Shown: positions 1 through 8,688 of the stretch, piece after piece
Position numbering within the stretch: position 1 is the first letter of the stretch
How the letters are laid out: every line of letters starts with the position of its first letter
Source: Bremerella cremea
GTDB taxonomy: Bacteria; Planctomycetota; Planctomycetia; Pirellulales; Pirellulaceae
Reading direction: 5' to 3'
Length of the DNA: 64,000 nt
NCBI RefSeq assembly: GCF_003335505.1
Contig: NZ_QPEX01000010.1
Location: 186,001 to 250,000, forward strand
Program-made: the position numbers and the translations under genes
Notes under the pieces: model-generated
What the model was told of the DNA's origin: nothing
The model's database searches: none
What the model saw: the letters and a program-made list of their open reading frames with translations, nothing else

Positions 1-31
1 AAACTAAAGCGATTGGCTTAAAGCATCCACG

Positions 32-67
32 AAAAACGCCTCAAGGACATGGGCTTCCTTGAGGCGT
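32..67 (-). terminator. Rho-independent terminator of the PQQ-repeat gene
   Basis: A perfect 11-bp inverted repeat (36-46 with 57-67, 10-nt loop) lies just past the stop codon at 88. On the minus strand the stem is followed by a short T run (positions 35-32). Orientation and distance fit termination of the gene at 88-1491. Confidence 0.75.
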
Positions 68-87
68 GCTCGTTATTAGCAGAGGCT

Positions 88-1491
88 TTATTTGGCGTAT
101 TTTTGCTCGATGCAGTACAGGTGCTTCGCGCCGCGCAGGAAAAGCTGATCGCCACTGAAGGCCAGAGAGGCATCGATTCCTTCGTCGATTTGATTGGTGG
201 CCAATACTTTGAATTCCGGCCCGGCATCTAGCACGATGGTGGTTCCATCTCGATCCGAGACGTAAACCTTGCCGTCGGCGGCAACCAGCGAAGAATAAAG
301 CGTCGATGCTTCCGGCAACCGTTGTGGTCCGTAAATGGTTTCGCCGGTCTTGGCATCTAAACAATAGACGATCCCGTTACGGTCCTTTGTGACATAAAGC
401 TTGTCATTGTAAAGAGTCGCCGAGGCAATGTAGGGGCCGACGTCGTTGCGGCTCCAAACGATTGCGTCGTCGCTTTTGGTCACGTCTCCTTGGGCACTCA
501 GCTTGATCGCATAGATAGCGTAACCACGATACCCGGTCATGCAGATCGCCATATCGTTGTAGATGATGGGGGTGGGAATTGGATTGGTGGCTTGTCCGCC
601 GCATTCCCACAGGAGTTCGCCCGATTTCAGATCGTAACTTCGCACCCGCGTTGTCCCGTTCAAGATAACCTGGGTTTGGCCGTTGTACTGGGTGACTACC
701 GGAGTTGCCCAGCCGGTCACTTCGTCTCGGTCCTTCTTCCAGAGGTCTTTGCCCGTTTTCGCATCGAGTGCCAGCACGAACGAATCCCCTTCGTGATCCC
801 ACGGCACAATCACCGTATCTTGGTAAAGCGCTGGGGTACTGCCTTCGCCGAATGCATTACGCGTTTGCTGTTTGCCGAGATCACGCTCCCAGAGCAAGTT
901 GCCATCCAAGTCGTAGCAGAAAATCCCCCGCGAGCCGAAGAACGCGATCAAGAGGTTGCCATCGGTCACGACCGAAGACGAAGCAAACGTATTGGTTCCA
1001 TGGCCTGCTTCGTGAGGCACTTGCTGGGTGGCGACCTTCGACCAGATTTTTTCGCCGGTTGTTTTGTTCAAGCAAACCACGGTGAAATCGACCGGTGTCG
1101 TAGGTGCTTCCCCCCGCCCGAAACCGCCACCTCCGCGGCCTCCTCTTCCCCCTGGCCCGCGACGAGGCGCGGCGGCTGGTTGCGGGGGTTGCTCAGGCGT
1201 AGCTTCGGCTGGCTTCTCTTCCCCAGCGACCGGAACAGCCGTTAACAGAAACAACTTCTCTCCCCAGATAATCGGAGACGAACTGCCGCTGCCAGGGACG
1301 GGGACTTTCCAGCGAATGTTTTCTTCTTCGCTCCAGTTGGTAGGTGGCTTGGCGCTGAGTGAGGTTCCGTTCACGTTCGGCCCCCGCCAATTCGCCCAGT
1401 TTTCGGGAGAAGTGTCTGCCGCCACAACGGGTTGGAAACAAAACGCTAGAGAGAGCAGCCCGCCGATGGCGATCAGGGACGAAGATTTCAT
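88..1491 (-). CDS. Secreted PQQ-like beta-propeller repeat protein
   Basis: A 467-residue protein beginning with a signal peptide (MKSSSLIAIGGLLSLAFCF, cleavage near VVAADTS). The reading frame stays open upstream to 1584, but the ATG at 1491 puts the hydrophobic signal at the very N-terminus and is preferred. After a Pro/Ala/Gly/Arg-rich spacer (about residues 95-125, GGRGGRGGGG), the rest is built of propeller blades of the type W-x-x-x-L-D-x-x-T-G-K, for example CLNKTTGEKIWSK and ALDAKTGKDLWKK. Such proteins are common in planctomycetes as periplasmic or outer-membrane beta-propellers. No PQQ-dehydrogenase catalytic domain is apparent, so an enzymatic role cannot be claimed. It is transcribed divergently from the metal transporter operon at 1705. 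Confidence 0.85.
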   Translation of the reverse strand: MKSSSLIAIGGLLSLAFCFQPVVAADTSPENWANWRGPNVNGTSLSAKPPTNWSEEENIRWKVPVPGSGSSSPIIWGEKLFLLTAVPVAGEEKPAEATPEQPPQPAAAPRRGPGGRGGRGGGGFGRGEAPTTPVDFTVVCLNKTTGEKIWSKVATQQVPHEAGHGTNTFASSSVVTDGNLLIAFFGSRGIFCYDLDGNLLWERDLGKQQTRNAFGEGSTPALYQDTVIVPWDHEGDSFVLALDAKTGKDLWKKDRDEVTGWATPVVTQYNGQTQVILNGTTRVRSYDLKSGELLWECGGQATNPIPTPIIYNDMAICMTGYRGYAIYAIKLSAQGDVTKSDDAIVWSRNDVGPYIASATLYNDKLYVTKDRNGIVYCLDAKTGETIYGPQRLPEASTLYSSLVAADGKVYVSDRDGTTIVLDAGPEFKVLATNQIDEGIDASLAFSGDQLFLRGAKHLYCIEQKYAK

Positions 1492-1704
1492 AAGCGGTTT
1501 CTTCCTTGTTGGAGCGAGACAAAGTGAATCGAGGAACGTACCCAATGAAACCCGCCAGACGGGGCGAAGTTTCGTCGATTTCACAGCTTGCGCAAGTTCG
1601 TGAAGTTCATTATGGTAAGATTAATTCCCCTTGTCTTTTAATACTTGAACTCCTATGATTGTTTTGGCAATCCAAAACCCGATATTTGAATACGCAAAAC
1701 AGTT

Positions 1705-2601
1705 ATGTTTCCCCGATCAATTTTCGCTCTTTTTCTTAGCCTAACCCTCGGCGGGGCACTTTTTGCTGAGGACCGAAAGCCGGTTATTGTCTGCTCGACG
1801 ACCCAGATTGCCGATTTTGCCCGTCAGGTGGTTGGCGACCGAATGGTGGTAAAGTCGGTTCTCGCTGCGGGACAAGATCCCCATCTTTACGAGAAGAAGC
1901 CTGGCGATGCCCAGTTGGTGGCGAATGCGGACTTGTGCCTTGAAAATGGTTGGCACTTGGAAGGGAACGACTGGATGCGAAAGCTGGCCGAGCAGTCGGG
2001 CCGGCCGCTGGTCACGTGTACCGAGGGATGTAAGTCGCTGGAAGTCCCAGGGGGCAAGCAAGCGATGCACGACCCGCATGCTTGGTTCTCTTGCACCAAC
2101 GCAGCAACCTACGTGCGGAATATACGCGACGCCGTCATAAAAATCGATCCGGAACATGCGGAAGAATATAAGAGCCGGGCCGCACTCTATCTCGATCAAT
2201 TACGGGCACTGCACAATTGGATTTTGCGTGAGATCAACAAGATACCGGTCGAGCAGCGGGTTCTGGTCACCAGCCACGACGCATTCAACTATTTTTGTCA
2301 GGCCTACGGAATGACAGCGGCCACTCCGGTAGGATGGTCCACCGGCAACGAAATCGGTGCCGGCATCACTCCCGAGCGGCAGCAAGAGACGATCGATTCG
2401 ATTCGTCAGCATCACGTTAAAGCAATCTTCGTCGAAACCTCGGTTAACCCGACCAAGGTTCGTGAAATTGCCCGCGAGGCCCACGTCGAGATTGGCGGCG
2501 AACTCTACTCCGATTCGATGGGGGCTGAAGGAACAGCGGGAGAAACTTATATTGGAATGATGCGAGAAAACGTGATCATCATTGTCCAAGCACTTCAATA
2601 G
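1705..2601 (+). CDS. znuA: Zinc/manganese ABC transporter substrate-binding protein
   Basis: A 298-residue periplasmic solute-binding protein of the ZnuA/TroA cluster. An N-terminal signal peptide (FPRSIFALFLSLTLGGALFA) is followed by the metal-binding lobes. The family's metal-ligand histidines appear in the motifs GQDPHLYEKKPGD, MHDPHAWFS and VTSHDAFNYF; the closing acidic ligand is probably in GGELYSDSMG. It delivers Zn2+ or Mn2+ to the permease encoded downstream. It is first in an operon with a small anchored protein (2626), the ATPase (3135) and the permease (3935). Zn and Mn importers cannot be told apart from sequence alone. A long His-rich loop, typical of many ZnuA proteins, is missing, which leans slightly towards Mn. 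Confidence 0.88.
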   Translation: MFPRSIFALFLSLTLGGALFAEDRKPVIVCSTTQIADFARQVVGDRMVVKSVLAAGQDPHLYEKKPGDAQLVANADLCLENGWHLEGNDWMRKLAEQSGRPLVTCTEGCKSLEVPGGKQAMHDPHAWFSCTNAATYVRNIRDAVIKIDPEHAEEYKSRAALYLDQLRALHNWILREINKIPVEQRVLVTSHDAFNYFCQAYGMTAATPVGWSTGNEIGAGITPERQQETIDSIRQHHVKAIFVETSVNPTKVREIAREAHVEIGGELYSDSMGAEGTAGETYIGMMRENVIIIVQALQ

Positions 2602-2625
2602 AAAGGATGCCCAAGCGGTCTGAAC

Positions 2626-3120
2626 ATGCGAATCGTCGTTGCCACTTTCTGTGCCTTGTTTATCTTGGGCTTCACGTGGCTGTATCAGCAAACGCTGGCC
2701 GAAAACCAACTTCCCGAACGCGATTCGGTAAGCGAACTTATCGCCGAGAGCTACCATCTGCGGATTACGGCCACCTTTGACGCTGGGCTCGATCCGTTTG
2801 CCGAAGACGTATCCGAGGCAGCCTCGCTTTCCATTTCCTACGAAGGAAAAGCGATCTTTACCGAGAACCAAGCCATTCCGGCCGGCAAGGTGATCGAGTG
2901 CGACCTGGAACTAGAAATCCCGCCGGGCAAGAATGAGTTCCTCGTCCAGATGAGCCCCGCCAACGCAGCCGAGGCCATCCCTAAAGCCGTTCAAGTCGAA
3001 CTGTTTCGCCGCGGGTTCGACCAACCGCTCGAAAGCCGCACGATTTGGGCCGGTGCGAATGATAGCTTGGTCGTGGGACGCGTTCCCTTTGAGGTTCCCG
3101 AATCGGCCGTTCCCGAGTAA
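2626..3120 (+). CDS. Small membrane-anchored protein of the metal transporter operon
   Basis: A 164-residue protein with one N-terminal hydrophobic segment (residues 2-20, a signal anchor or uncleaved signal) and an exported beta-rich domain. I do not recognise the family. It sits 24 bp after znuA and 14 bp before the ATPase gene, so it is part of the transporter operon. Phrases such as ITATFDAGLDPFAEDVS and LELEIPPGKNEFLVQMSP suggest an immunoglobulin-like or FixH-like fold, but this is inference. It could be an accessory periplasmic subunit for metal capture. Confidence 0.7.
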   Translation: MRIVVATFCALFILGFTWLYQQTLAENQLPERDSVSELIAESYHLRITATFDAGLDPFAEDVSEAASLSISYEGKAIFTENQAIPAGKVIECDLELEIPPGKNEFLVQMSPANAAEAIPKAVQVELFRRGFDQPLESRTIWAGANDSLVVGRVPFEVPESAVPE

Positions 3121-3134
3121 CCCCACGATCCTTC

Positions 3135-3935
3135 ATGATAACCACACAACAACTTCCCGAATCAATCACGCCGACGACCCCTGCGATTGAAGTCGAGCAT
3201 CTGACGGTAAGTTACGGCGCGGTCCCTGCTTTGCTTGACGTATCGTTCACCATTCCCCAGGGGCAACTGGTCGGCATCATCGGACCGAACGGTTCGGGCA
3301 AGTCGACGTTGGTGAAAGCGATACTTGGCTTCCTTCGTCCTGATATCGGCAACGTCCGCATCTTTGGCATCCCGGCGGAACGAACCCGTCGTCTGGTTGC
3401 GTACGTCCCCCAGCGGGGCAGCATTGATTGGGACTTTCCGGTGACGGTCGAAGAAGTCGCGATGATGGGGCGTTACGGAAACATCCCCTGGTGGCAATGG
3501 GGTGCCTCGAAGCAAGATCGCGAGATCGTCGAAGAAGCCCTCTCGATCGTTCGCATGTCGGACTTTCGTAAACGGCAAATTGGGGAACTCTCTGGTGGGC
3601 AACAACAACGTGTCTTCATGGCGCGTGCTTTGGCTCAAGGGGCCCGGGTGGTCCTGCTGGACGAACCGTTTGCCGGGGTCGATGCGGCAACCGAGCGAGC
3701 CATTTTGAATGTGCTGGAAAGTGCCAAGCAATCGGGACGAACCTTGGTGGTGGTGCATCACGACCTGGCCACGGCGGCAGAGTTCTTCGATTCGCTGATT
3801 CTCTTGAAGCAACGGCTGTTCGCGTTTGGTACTCCGGCCCAAGTATTGTTGCCGGAACTGTTAAGCGAAGTGTATGACGGCCATGTCCGCGCCTTCGAAC
3901 ATTTGAACCGTGTGGTTCGGGAGAAGGCGAAGTAG
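3135..3935 (+). CDS. znuC: Zinc/manganese ABC transporter ATP-binding protein
   Basis: A 266-residue ABC ATPase. Walker A is IGPNGSGKST (about residue 51), the signature is LSGGQQQR (about residue 153) and Walker B is VVLLDEPFAGVD, followed by the H-loop VVVHHDLA. The sequence VPQRGSIDWDFPVTVEEV is typical of the Mn/Zn/Fe chelate subfamily. It powers uptake through the permease encoded next, whose GTG start overlaps this stop codon by one base (TAGTG), indicating translational coupling. Confidence 0.92.
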   Translation: MITTQQLPESITPTTPAIEVEHLTVSYGAVPALLDVSFTIPQGQLVGIIGPNGSGKSTLVKAILGFLRPDIGNVRIFGIPAERTRRLVAYVPQRGSIDWDFPVTVEEVAMMGRYGNIPWWQWGASKQDREIVEEALSIVRMSDFRKRQIGELSGGQQQRVFMARALAQGARVVLLDEPFAGVDAATERAILNVLESAKQSGRTLVVVHHDLATAAEFFDSLILLKQRLFAFGTPAQVLLPELLSEVYDGHVRAFEHLNRVVREKAK

Positions 3936-5482
3936 TGGACACCCTTTATCACTTGTTCGTGGAACCCTTTGTAGGAAATAGCTACCTGCTGCGAGCGATT
4001 TTCGCTGGCTGTTTGGTGGCGGTCTCTTCCGGCGTGATTGGCTGTTTGATCATCCTTCGGCGGATGGCTTTTCTCGGGGACGCGATCTCGCATTCGATGC
4101 TGGCAGGCGTGACCGGTGGCTACTTGTTGATGAAAGTGCTGTACGGCCGCGAAGCGCATTTTGCCGCGATGATCTTGGGAGCCCTGATCGCTGGGTTTAC
4201 GACGGTGATGCTCGTGAGCTTTGTTTCGCGTGTCTCCCGCATCAAAGAAGATACGGCCATCGGGATTATGTATACCGGTATCTTCGCTTTCGGCGGAGCC
4301 TTGGCCAGTTTGTTTTCGCACTATATCCATCTCGATTTGTTTCACTTCGTGATGGGGGACGTCTTGGCCGTCGATGCCGAGCGTTTATGGATGATGGCCG
4401 GTGTTACGGCGATTGTCTTGTTTGTGATCATCCTTTGGTATCGGCAATTGCTGCTTACCGCGTTCGATCCGATCATGGCCGCCTCAATTGGTCTACCGGT
4501 GCTCTTGATACACATTCTGATGACCACGTGTACCTCGTTGGTTGTTGTCAGTGCAGTGCAGATTGTCGGTGTGATCTTGGTGGTTGGCTTGTTGATTACG
4601 CCAGCAGCTACGGCCTATTTGCTGACCAATCGACTCAGCCACATGATGATCTTGGCTGTCCTGTTTGGAATTAGCAGCGTGGTTTGCGGGGTTTACATTT
4701 CGGTGTGGTTCAATGTGGCGACGAGCTCACCGATTGTGCTGTTCAGCACGTTTCAGTTCATGATGGTATTGATCTTCTCGCCGAAGTTTGGGCTGCTTTC
4801 CAATTGGCTTCGTCGCCGGGCTGCGATTCCGCATACCTTATCGGAAGACATCTTAGGTTGCATGCGTCGCGATCCCGAGCATGCGACTTCGCTGGCAACC
4901 ATGATTGCGAATGTCCGGACAGATGGACAAAGCTTGCGGCGAAGTTTACAGCGGATGATCGCCAACGGTTGGATTCAACCGCTAGAGAACGACAACTTTC
5001 TGCTGACCGAAGCGGGGCAACTGGAAGCGCGACGTTTGATGCGTGCCCATCGTATTTGGGAAGCCTATCTGGCTCGTCTCGGAACGCCGAGCGACGAGAT
5101 CCACGACAAAGCGGACCTGTTAGAACACGTCAACGACGAAGCAGCCGTCGATTACCTGGACGATAGGCTCGGACACCCGATTACCGATCCGCATGGGCAA
5201 GAAATTCCGGAAGACTTCTTGCACTTGGTGCCAGGGGAAGAAATCCATGCCAGTTTGCTGCGTAAAGGGCATGTGGCGGAAGTGACCCATCTTGCCCCCC
5301 TGGCCGATGCCAAGCTGGTGATCGGAGACAAGTTGACAGCGGGACCGCGCGAAGACAACGAGCAAACGTGGACCTTCGACGTCAACGGCCAGTGGAAACT
5401 GAGCGTCGACCACGATCAAGCGGACGCGATTACCGTCCGCCTGATAAAGACAACTACCTCGTCATCCAAAGCCGAACGTTAA
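3935..5482 (+). CDS. Metal ABC transporter permease fused to a DtxR/MntR-like regulator domain
   Basis: A 515-residue two-part protein with a GTG start overlapping the ATPase stop. Residues 1 to about 290 form an ABC-3 family permease with eight or so membrane helices (GCLIILRRMAFLGDAISHSM is typical). From about residue 300 the chain becomes soluble and resembles an iron-dependent repressor: a winged-helix stretch (SLRRSLQRMIANGWIQPLENDNFLL), then LTEAGQLEARRLMRAHRIWEAYL and the dimerisation helix DKADLLEHVNDEAAVDYL, ending with a FeoA-like tail. Domains of this kind sense Mn2+/Fe2+. Fused to the permease, it more likely gates transport from the cytoplasmic side than binds DNA (inference). 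The stop overlaps the stop of the convergent sulfatase by four bases. Confidence 0.9.
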   Translation: MDTLYHLFVEPFVGNSYLLRAIFAGCLVAVSSGVIGCLIILRRMAFLGDAISHSMLAGVTGGYLLMKVLYGREAHFAAMILGALIAGFTTVMLVSFVSRVSRIKEDTAIGIMYTGIFAFGGALASLFSHYIHLDLFHFVMGDVLAVDAERLWMMAGVTAIVLFVIILWYRQLLLTAFDPIMAASIGLPVLLIHILMTTCTSLVVVSAVQIVGVILVVGLLITPAATAYLLTNRLSHMMILAVLFGISSVVCGVYISVWFNVATSSPIVLFSTFQFMMVLIFSPKFGLLSNWLRRRAAIPHTLSEDILGCMRRDPEHATSLATMIANVRTDGQSLRRSLQRMIANGWIQPLENDNFLLTEAGQLEARRLMRAHRIWEAYLARLGTPSDEIHDKADLLEHVNDEAAVDYLDDRLGHPITDPHGQEIPEDFLHLVPGEEIHASLLRKGHVAEVTHLAPLADAKLVIGDKLTAGPREDNEQTWTFDVNGQWKLSVDHDQADAITVRLIKTTTSSSKAER

Positions 5483-6786
5483 ACTTTGGGCGACCACCAA
5501 GCATCGAGCTTTTCATGAAGCTGCTTGGCGATTTCCGGATGCTGCTCGATCACGTTGTGCTGTTCCTCGGGGTCTGACTTCAGATTGAAGAGCACTGGCT
5601 CCTTCGGACCGAACTCTTCTTCATCCTTGCCGGTGGGCACAATCAGCTTCCATTCGCCATCAATTACCCAGCGATAGAAGAGCCCTTGTTCCGGATGGTT
5701 ATAGTCCGGAATATCGTGGGCAAAGATCTCCCCGAAGATCGCTTGCCGCTTACCAACCGCTTCAGGATCGAGCAGATTGATCCCGGGGAATTTCTCGTCG
5801 GTTTTTATTCCCGCAGCCGCTAGGATGGTTGGGACCACGTCGATGCTGCTTGCTAGGGCAGTGGTGTTCTCGGCAGGGGTAACGTGGCCTGGGTAGCGAA
5901 TCATGATCGGTGTTCGCGTTCCTCCATCGTAGACCGAACGCTTGCCACGCGGTCCGCCGACGGCGCCCCCTCCCATGTCCGCAAGTTGCGTCCAACCGTT
6001 ATCGCACAAGTAAATCACGATCGTATTGTCGGCAACCCCCTTCTCTGCCAAATGGTCGAGCACTTGCCCACAAGTTTCATCCCACCAATCGCACATGGCA
6101 AAGTATTTGGCCACCGCCAGAGGGCGTCCTTCCGCTTGGTACTTTTCCAACAAGCGTTCCGGTGGATTGTGCGGCAAGTGCGGCATCATAGGGGCATACC
6201 ACAGAAAGAACGGCTTGTCGGCTGCTACGCTTTCGTCGATGAATTTCATCACCGGTTCCATCGTCTTGCGACCGATGTTCAAGCCAACATCGCCATGCCG
6301 ACCTCCCTTGGTGACATCGCCGTGGGTCATGCCCTGGGTGAAACCACCACTTTTGGGATTGCCTTCCCACCACTTGCCCGATTGAAAACTGACATAACCA
6401 TGTTGTCCTAAGATTTCCGCCAGGCGGGGGTTTTGCCGGAATCGCTTGACCAACACGGAGCGGCCTTTGTTGGTCCGTTTATCTTCGCGAGGGTCGTTAC
6501 CGGTGATGCCGTTTTGGTGCGGATAAAGCCCCGTGAACAAACTCGCCAACGATGGCCGGCACAGCGATGTCGGCACGTAGCCACGCTGGTAAACCAACGA
6601 CTGCGATGCCAGGCGATCGATGTTAGGGGTTTTGATCGCTTCGTGCCCTTGGAACGAGTAATCATCCCAGCGTTGATCGTCGGAAAGTAAGATCACAACA
6701 TTTGGTTGATCGGCGGCTAACAGCGGGCGATCGGCGGCCACGATGCCGCAAATCACGGCCAAAGCGATCATCAGATTACGTATCAT
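5479..6786 (-). CDS. Secreted sulfatase (formylglycine type, variant signature)
   Basis: A 435-residue sulfatase. The ATG at 6786 gives a proper signal peptide (MIRNLMIALAVICGIVAADRPLLAA), so this start is chosen over the upstream one at 6846. Metal-binding DD is seen in VVILLSDDQRWDD, and the modification motif is CRPSLASLFTG with Cys as the formylglycine precursor. The usual Arg of the C-x-P-S-R core is replaced by Leu, a variant I recall from other planctomycete sulfatases. GKWWEGNP and CDNGW follow as expected. Substrates are probably sulfated polysaccharides; the exact one cannot be read from sequence. The gene faces the metal permease tail to tail and is downstream of a second sulfatase on the same strand. 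Confidence 0.87.
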   Translation of the reverse strand: MIRNLMIALAVICGIVAADRPLLAADQPNVVILLSDDQRWDDYSFQGHEAIKTPNIDRLASQSLVYQRGYVPTSLCRPSLASLFTGLYPHQNGITGNDPREDKRTNKGRSVLVKRFRQNPRLAEILGQHGYVSFQSGKWWEGNPKSGGFTQGMTHGDVTKGGRHGDVGLNIGRKTMEPVMKFIDESVAADKPFFLWYAPMMPHLPHNPPERLLEKYQAEGRPLAVAKYFAMCDWWDETCGQVLDHLAEKGVADNTIVIYLCDNGWTQLADMGGGAVGGPRGKRSVYDGGTRTPIMIRYPGHVTPAENTTALASSIDVVPTILAAAGIKTDEKFPGINLLDPEAVGKRQAIFGEIFAHDIPDYNHPEQGLFYRWVIDGEWKLIVPTGKDEEEFGPKEPVLFNLKSDPEEQHNVIEQHPEIAKQLHEKLDAWWSPKV

Positions 6787-6870
6787 AAATTGTCCCTGCA
6801 GAGGAATGGGAAGTGTGATTTGAAATGGACGCCGAGGGGCGAACACTATTCGTTTCTGGTGGGTAGCAAG

Positions 6871-8454
6871 TTAGTTCTTGGCGTCTCGCTGACGGATCAC
6901 GCTTTCTGGAAATTCGGCAGCCTCAGAGCCTGATTCGCGGCGGAGGTTTGCTCCGTTGCCCCGCTTGGGACCAAAGGGAACTTGCATCGCGTTTCGCTCG
7001 GCTAATTCTTTGTTTAAAGCGTTTCGCATATCTCGCACCGTGCTTTGCAAGCCTGGCTCGTTGATCAAGTTGTGCATCTCGTGCGGATCGTTTTCCAGGT
7101 CGTAAAGTTCGTCCGTGTCCCAGATGCCGTGATACTGAATGAACTTGTACCGGTCGCCTCGCAAAGCAAACATGGTGGGCGTGTGGGGGAAATTCCATTC
7201 CCAGTAATACTCGTACAGCAGATTCTTGCGCCACTTATCTTTGGGGGTCTGACCGTTGGCAACCTTCACAAAGCTCATCCCGTCCATTTGCTCTGGCGTG
7301 TCTAAGCCAGCTAAGTCGAGAACAGTGGGTCCGATGTCGACATTGGCCACTACGGCGGTTTCGGTCTTGTCTTGCGGAAAGTAGCCCGGCCCCTCGATGA
7401 CTAACGGCACACGCATCGACTCTTCATAGGCGTTCCGCTTATCGATCAGTCCATGTTCGCCAAACAGAAAACCATTGTCCCCCATCAGCATGACAACGGT
7501 GTTGTCATCGAGGTCGTGGTCTTTCAGGTACTGACGAACCCGCCCGACACTGTCGTCGACGGCGTTAATGCAGCGGCAGTAATCGCGATAGTACTCGGCA
7601 ATGTCAAGCGACGAGTGATAAGGGAAATCGACCCCATGCCAGCTGTTGCGTTGGTTTTTTACCCACATTGGCTTCCCTTCGTAGTTTTCCTTCGTGTTTG
7701 CTTGGGAAGCTGGGGGTTCGATTTTGGTGTCGGTATACAAGTCCTTATGGCGCTCGGCAGGGTGAAACTGAGCGTGGACCGCTTTGTGCGAAAGATAGAG
7801 AAAGAACGGATCATCTTTGTTTAGGGAATCTAACCAATCAATCGCGTAGTCGGTAAGTTCGTCGGTGATGTAACCTTTTTGCGGAACCGATTTGCCGTTG
7901 ACGTTAAGTGTCCACTTTGGCCCTGGCGGATAGTAATGTCCTTGACCTCGGAAGCTAACCCACTGATCGCACCCAGGTCGAGGATCATCGGTTCCGCCCC
8001 CCATGTGCCACTTACCAAAGAACCCCGTCTTGTAGCCAGCCTTTTGCAAATACTGGGGGAAGAACACCAACTTCGAAAGATCGGTATTGTTATTGTCGAC
8101 CACGTGATGCTTGTGCATGTATTGACCGGTTAAAATCGAAGCCCGGCTCGGAGAGCACAACGATGTGGTCACAAAAGCATTGGTAAAATTGGTGCCATTT
8201 TTCGCCATGGCATCGATGTGAGGCGTCTTCAGAAATGGATGCCCCAAGCAAGCTGCAGCATCGTACCGCATGTCGTCGATCAAAATGAAAACAACATTCG
8301 GCGCACGTTTACCATCTTCGGCGTAAGCTTCTAGTGGAAATAATCCGGCCAGAACGAACAATAAAACAATCAGTCCGACACATCCAAAGCGGCAGTAGGT
8401 ACGGCACAGGGTATCCCAAGTGCCCAAGTGAGGCCGACAACGAGACAGGAGCAT
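6871..8454 (-). CDS. Secreted sulfatase
   Basis: A 527-residue arylsulfatase-family enzyme, upstream of the other sulfatase on the same strand with an 84-bp gap. The formylglycine motif [11 protein letters not shown] is canonical, the metal site begins VVFILIDDMRYDAAAC, and GKWHMGG and LMGDNGFLFGEHGL are typical of iduronate-2-sulfatase-like enzymes and choline-sulfatase relatives. The N-terminus has an Arg-rich stretch followed by a hydrophobic segment (GCVGLIVLLFVLAGLFPLEA), consistent with export. Starts at 8454, 8493 and 8550 are all possible. None has a convincing ribosome-binding site, and I chose the one closest to the signal segment. Confidence 0.88.
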   Translation of the reverse strand: MLLSRCRPHLGTWDTLCRTYCRFGCVGLIVLLFVLAGLFPLEAYAEDGKRAPNVVFILIDDMRYDAAACLGHPFLKTPHIDAMAKNGTNFTNAFVTTSLCSPSRASILTGQYMHKHHVVDNNNTDLSKLVFFPQYLQKAGYKTGFFGKWHMGGGTDDPRPGCDQWVSFRGQGHYYPPGPKWTLNVNGKSVPQKGYITDELTDYAIDWLDSLNKDDPFFLYLSHKAVHAQFHPAERHKDLYTDTKIEPPASQANTKENYEGKPMWVKNQRNSWHGVDFPYHSSLDIAEYYRDYCRCINAVDDSVGRVRQYLKDHDLDDNTVVMLMGDNGFLFGEHGLIDKRNAYEESMRVPLVIEGPGYFPQDKTETAVVANVDIGPTVLDLAGLDTPEQMDGMSFVKVANGQTPKDKWRKNLLYEYYWEWNFPHTPTMFALRGDRYKFIQYHGIWDTDELYDLENDPHEMHNLINEPGLQSTVRDMRNALNKELAERNAMQVPFGPKRGNGANLRRESGSEAAEFPESVIRQRDAKN

Positions 8455-8688
8455 ACGTAATTCTCTAGGAGGGGGGTGCTTAAGGAGAGGCATTACGCCA
8501 GTGAGACGCAACAGTGGTCCTAGTATCGGCCAACTCGTGTTGCGGGTCAACTTTCCTCAGGCACCGCCGACTCAGGAAAATTCGTCTGCCAGAGGACAGC
8601 AAAAGTGTAGCTACCAGCTATTAGATCGTTTGAGAACCTTATACTCTGCCAATTTGCCCCGCATCACCTTCCGATTGGGAACATCACC

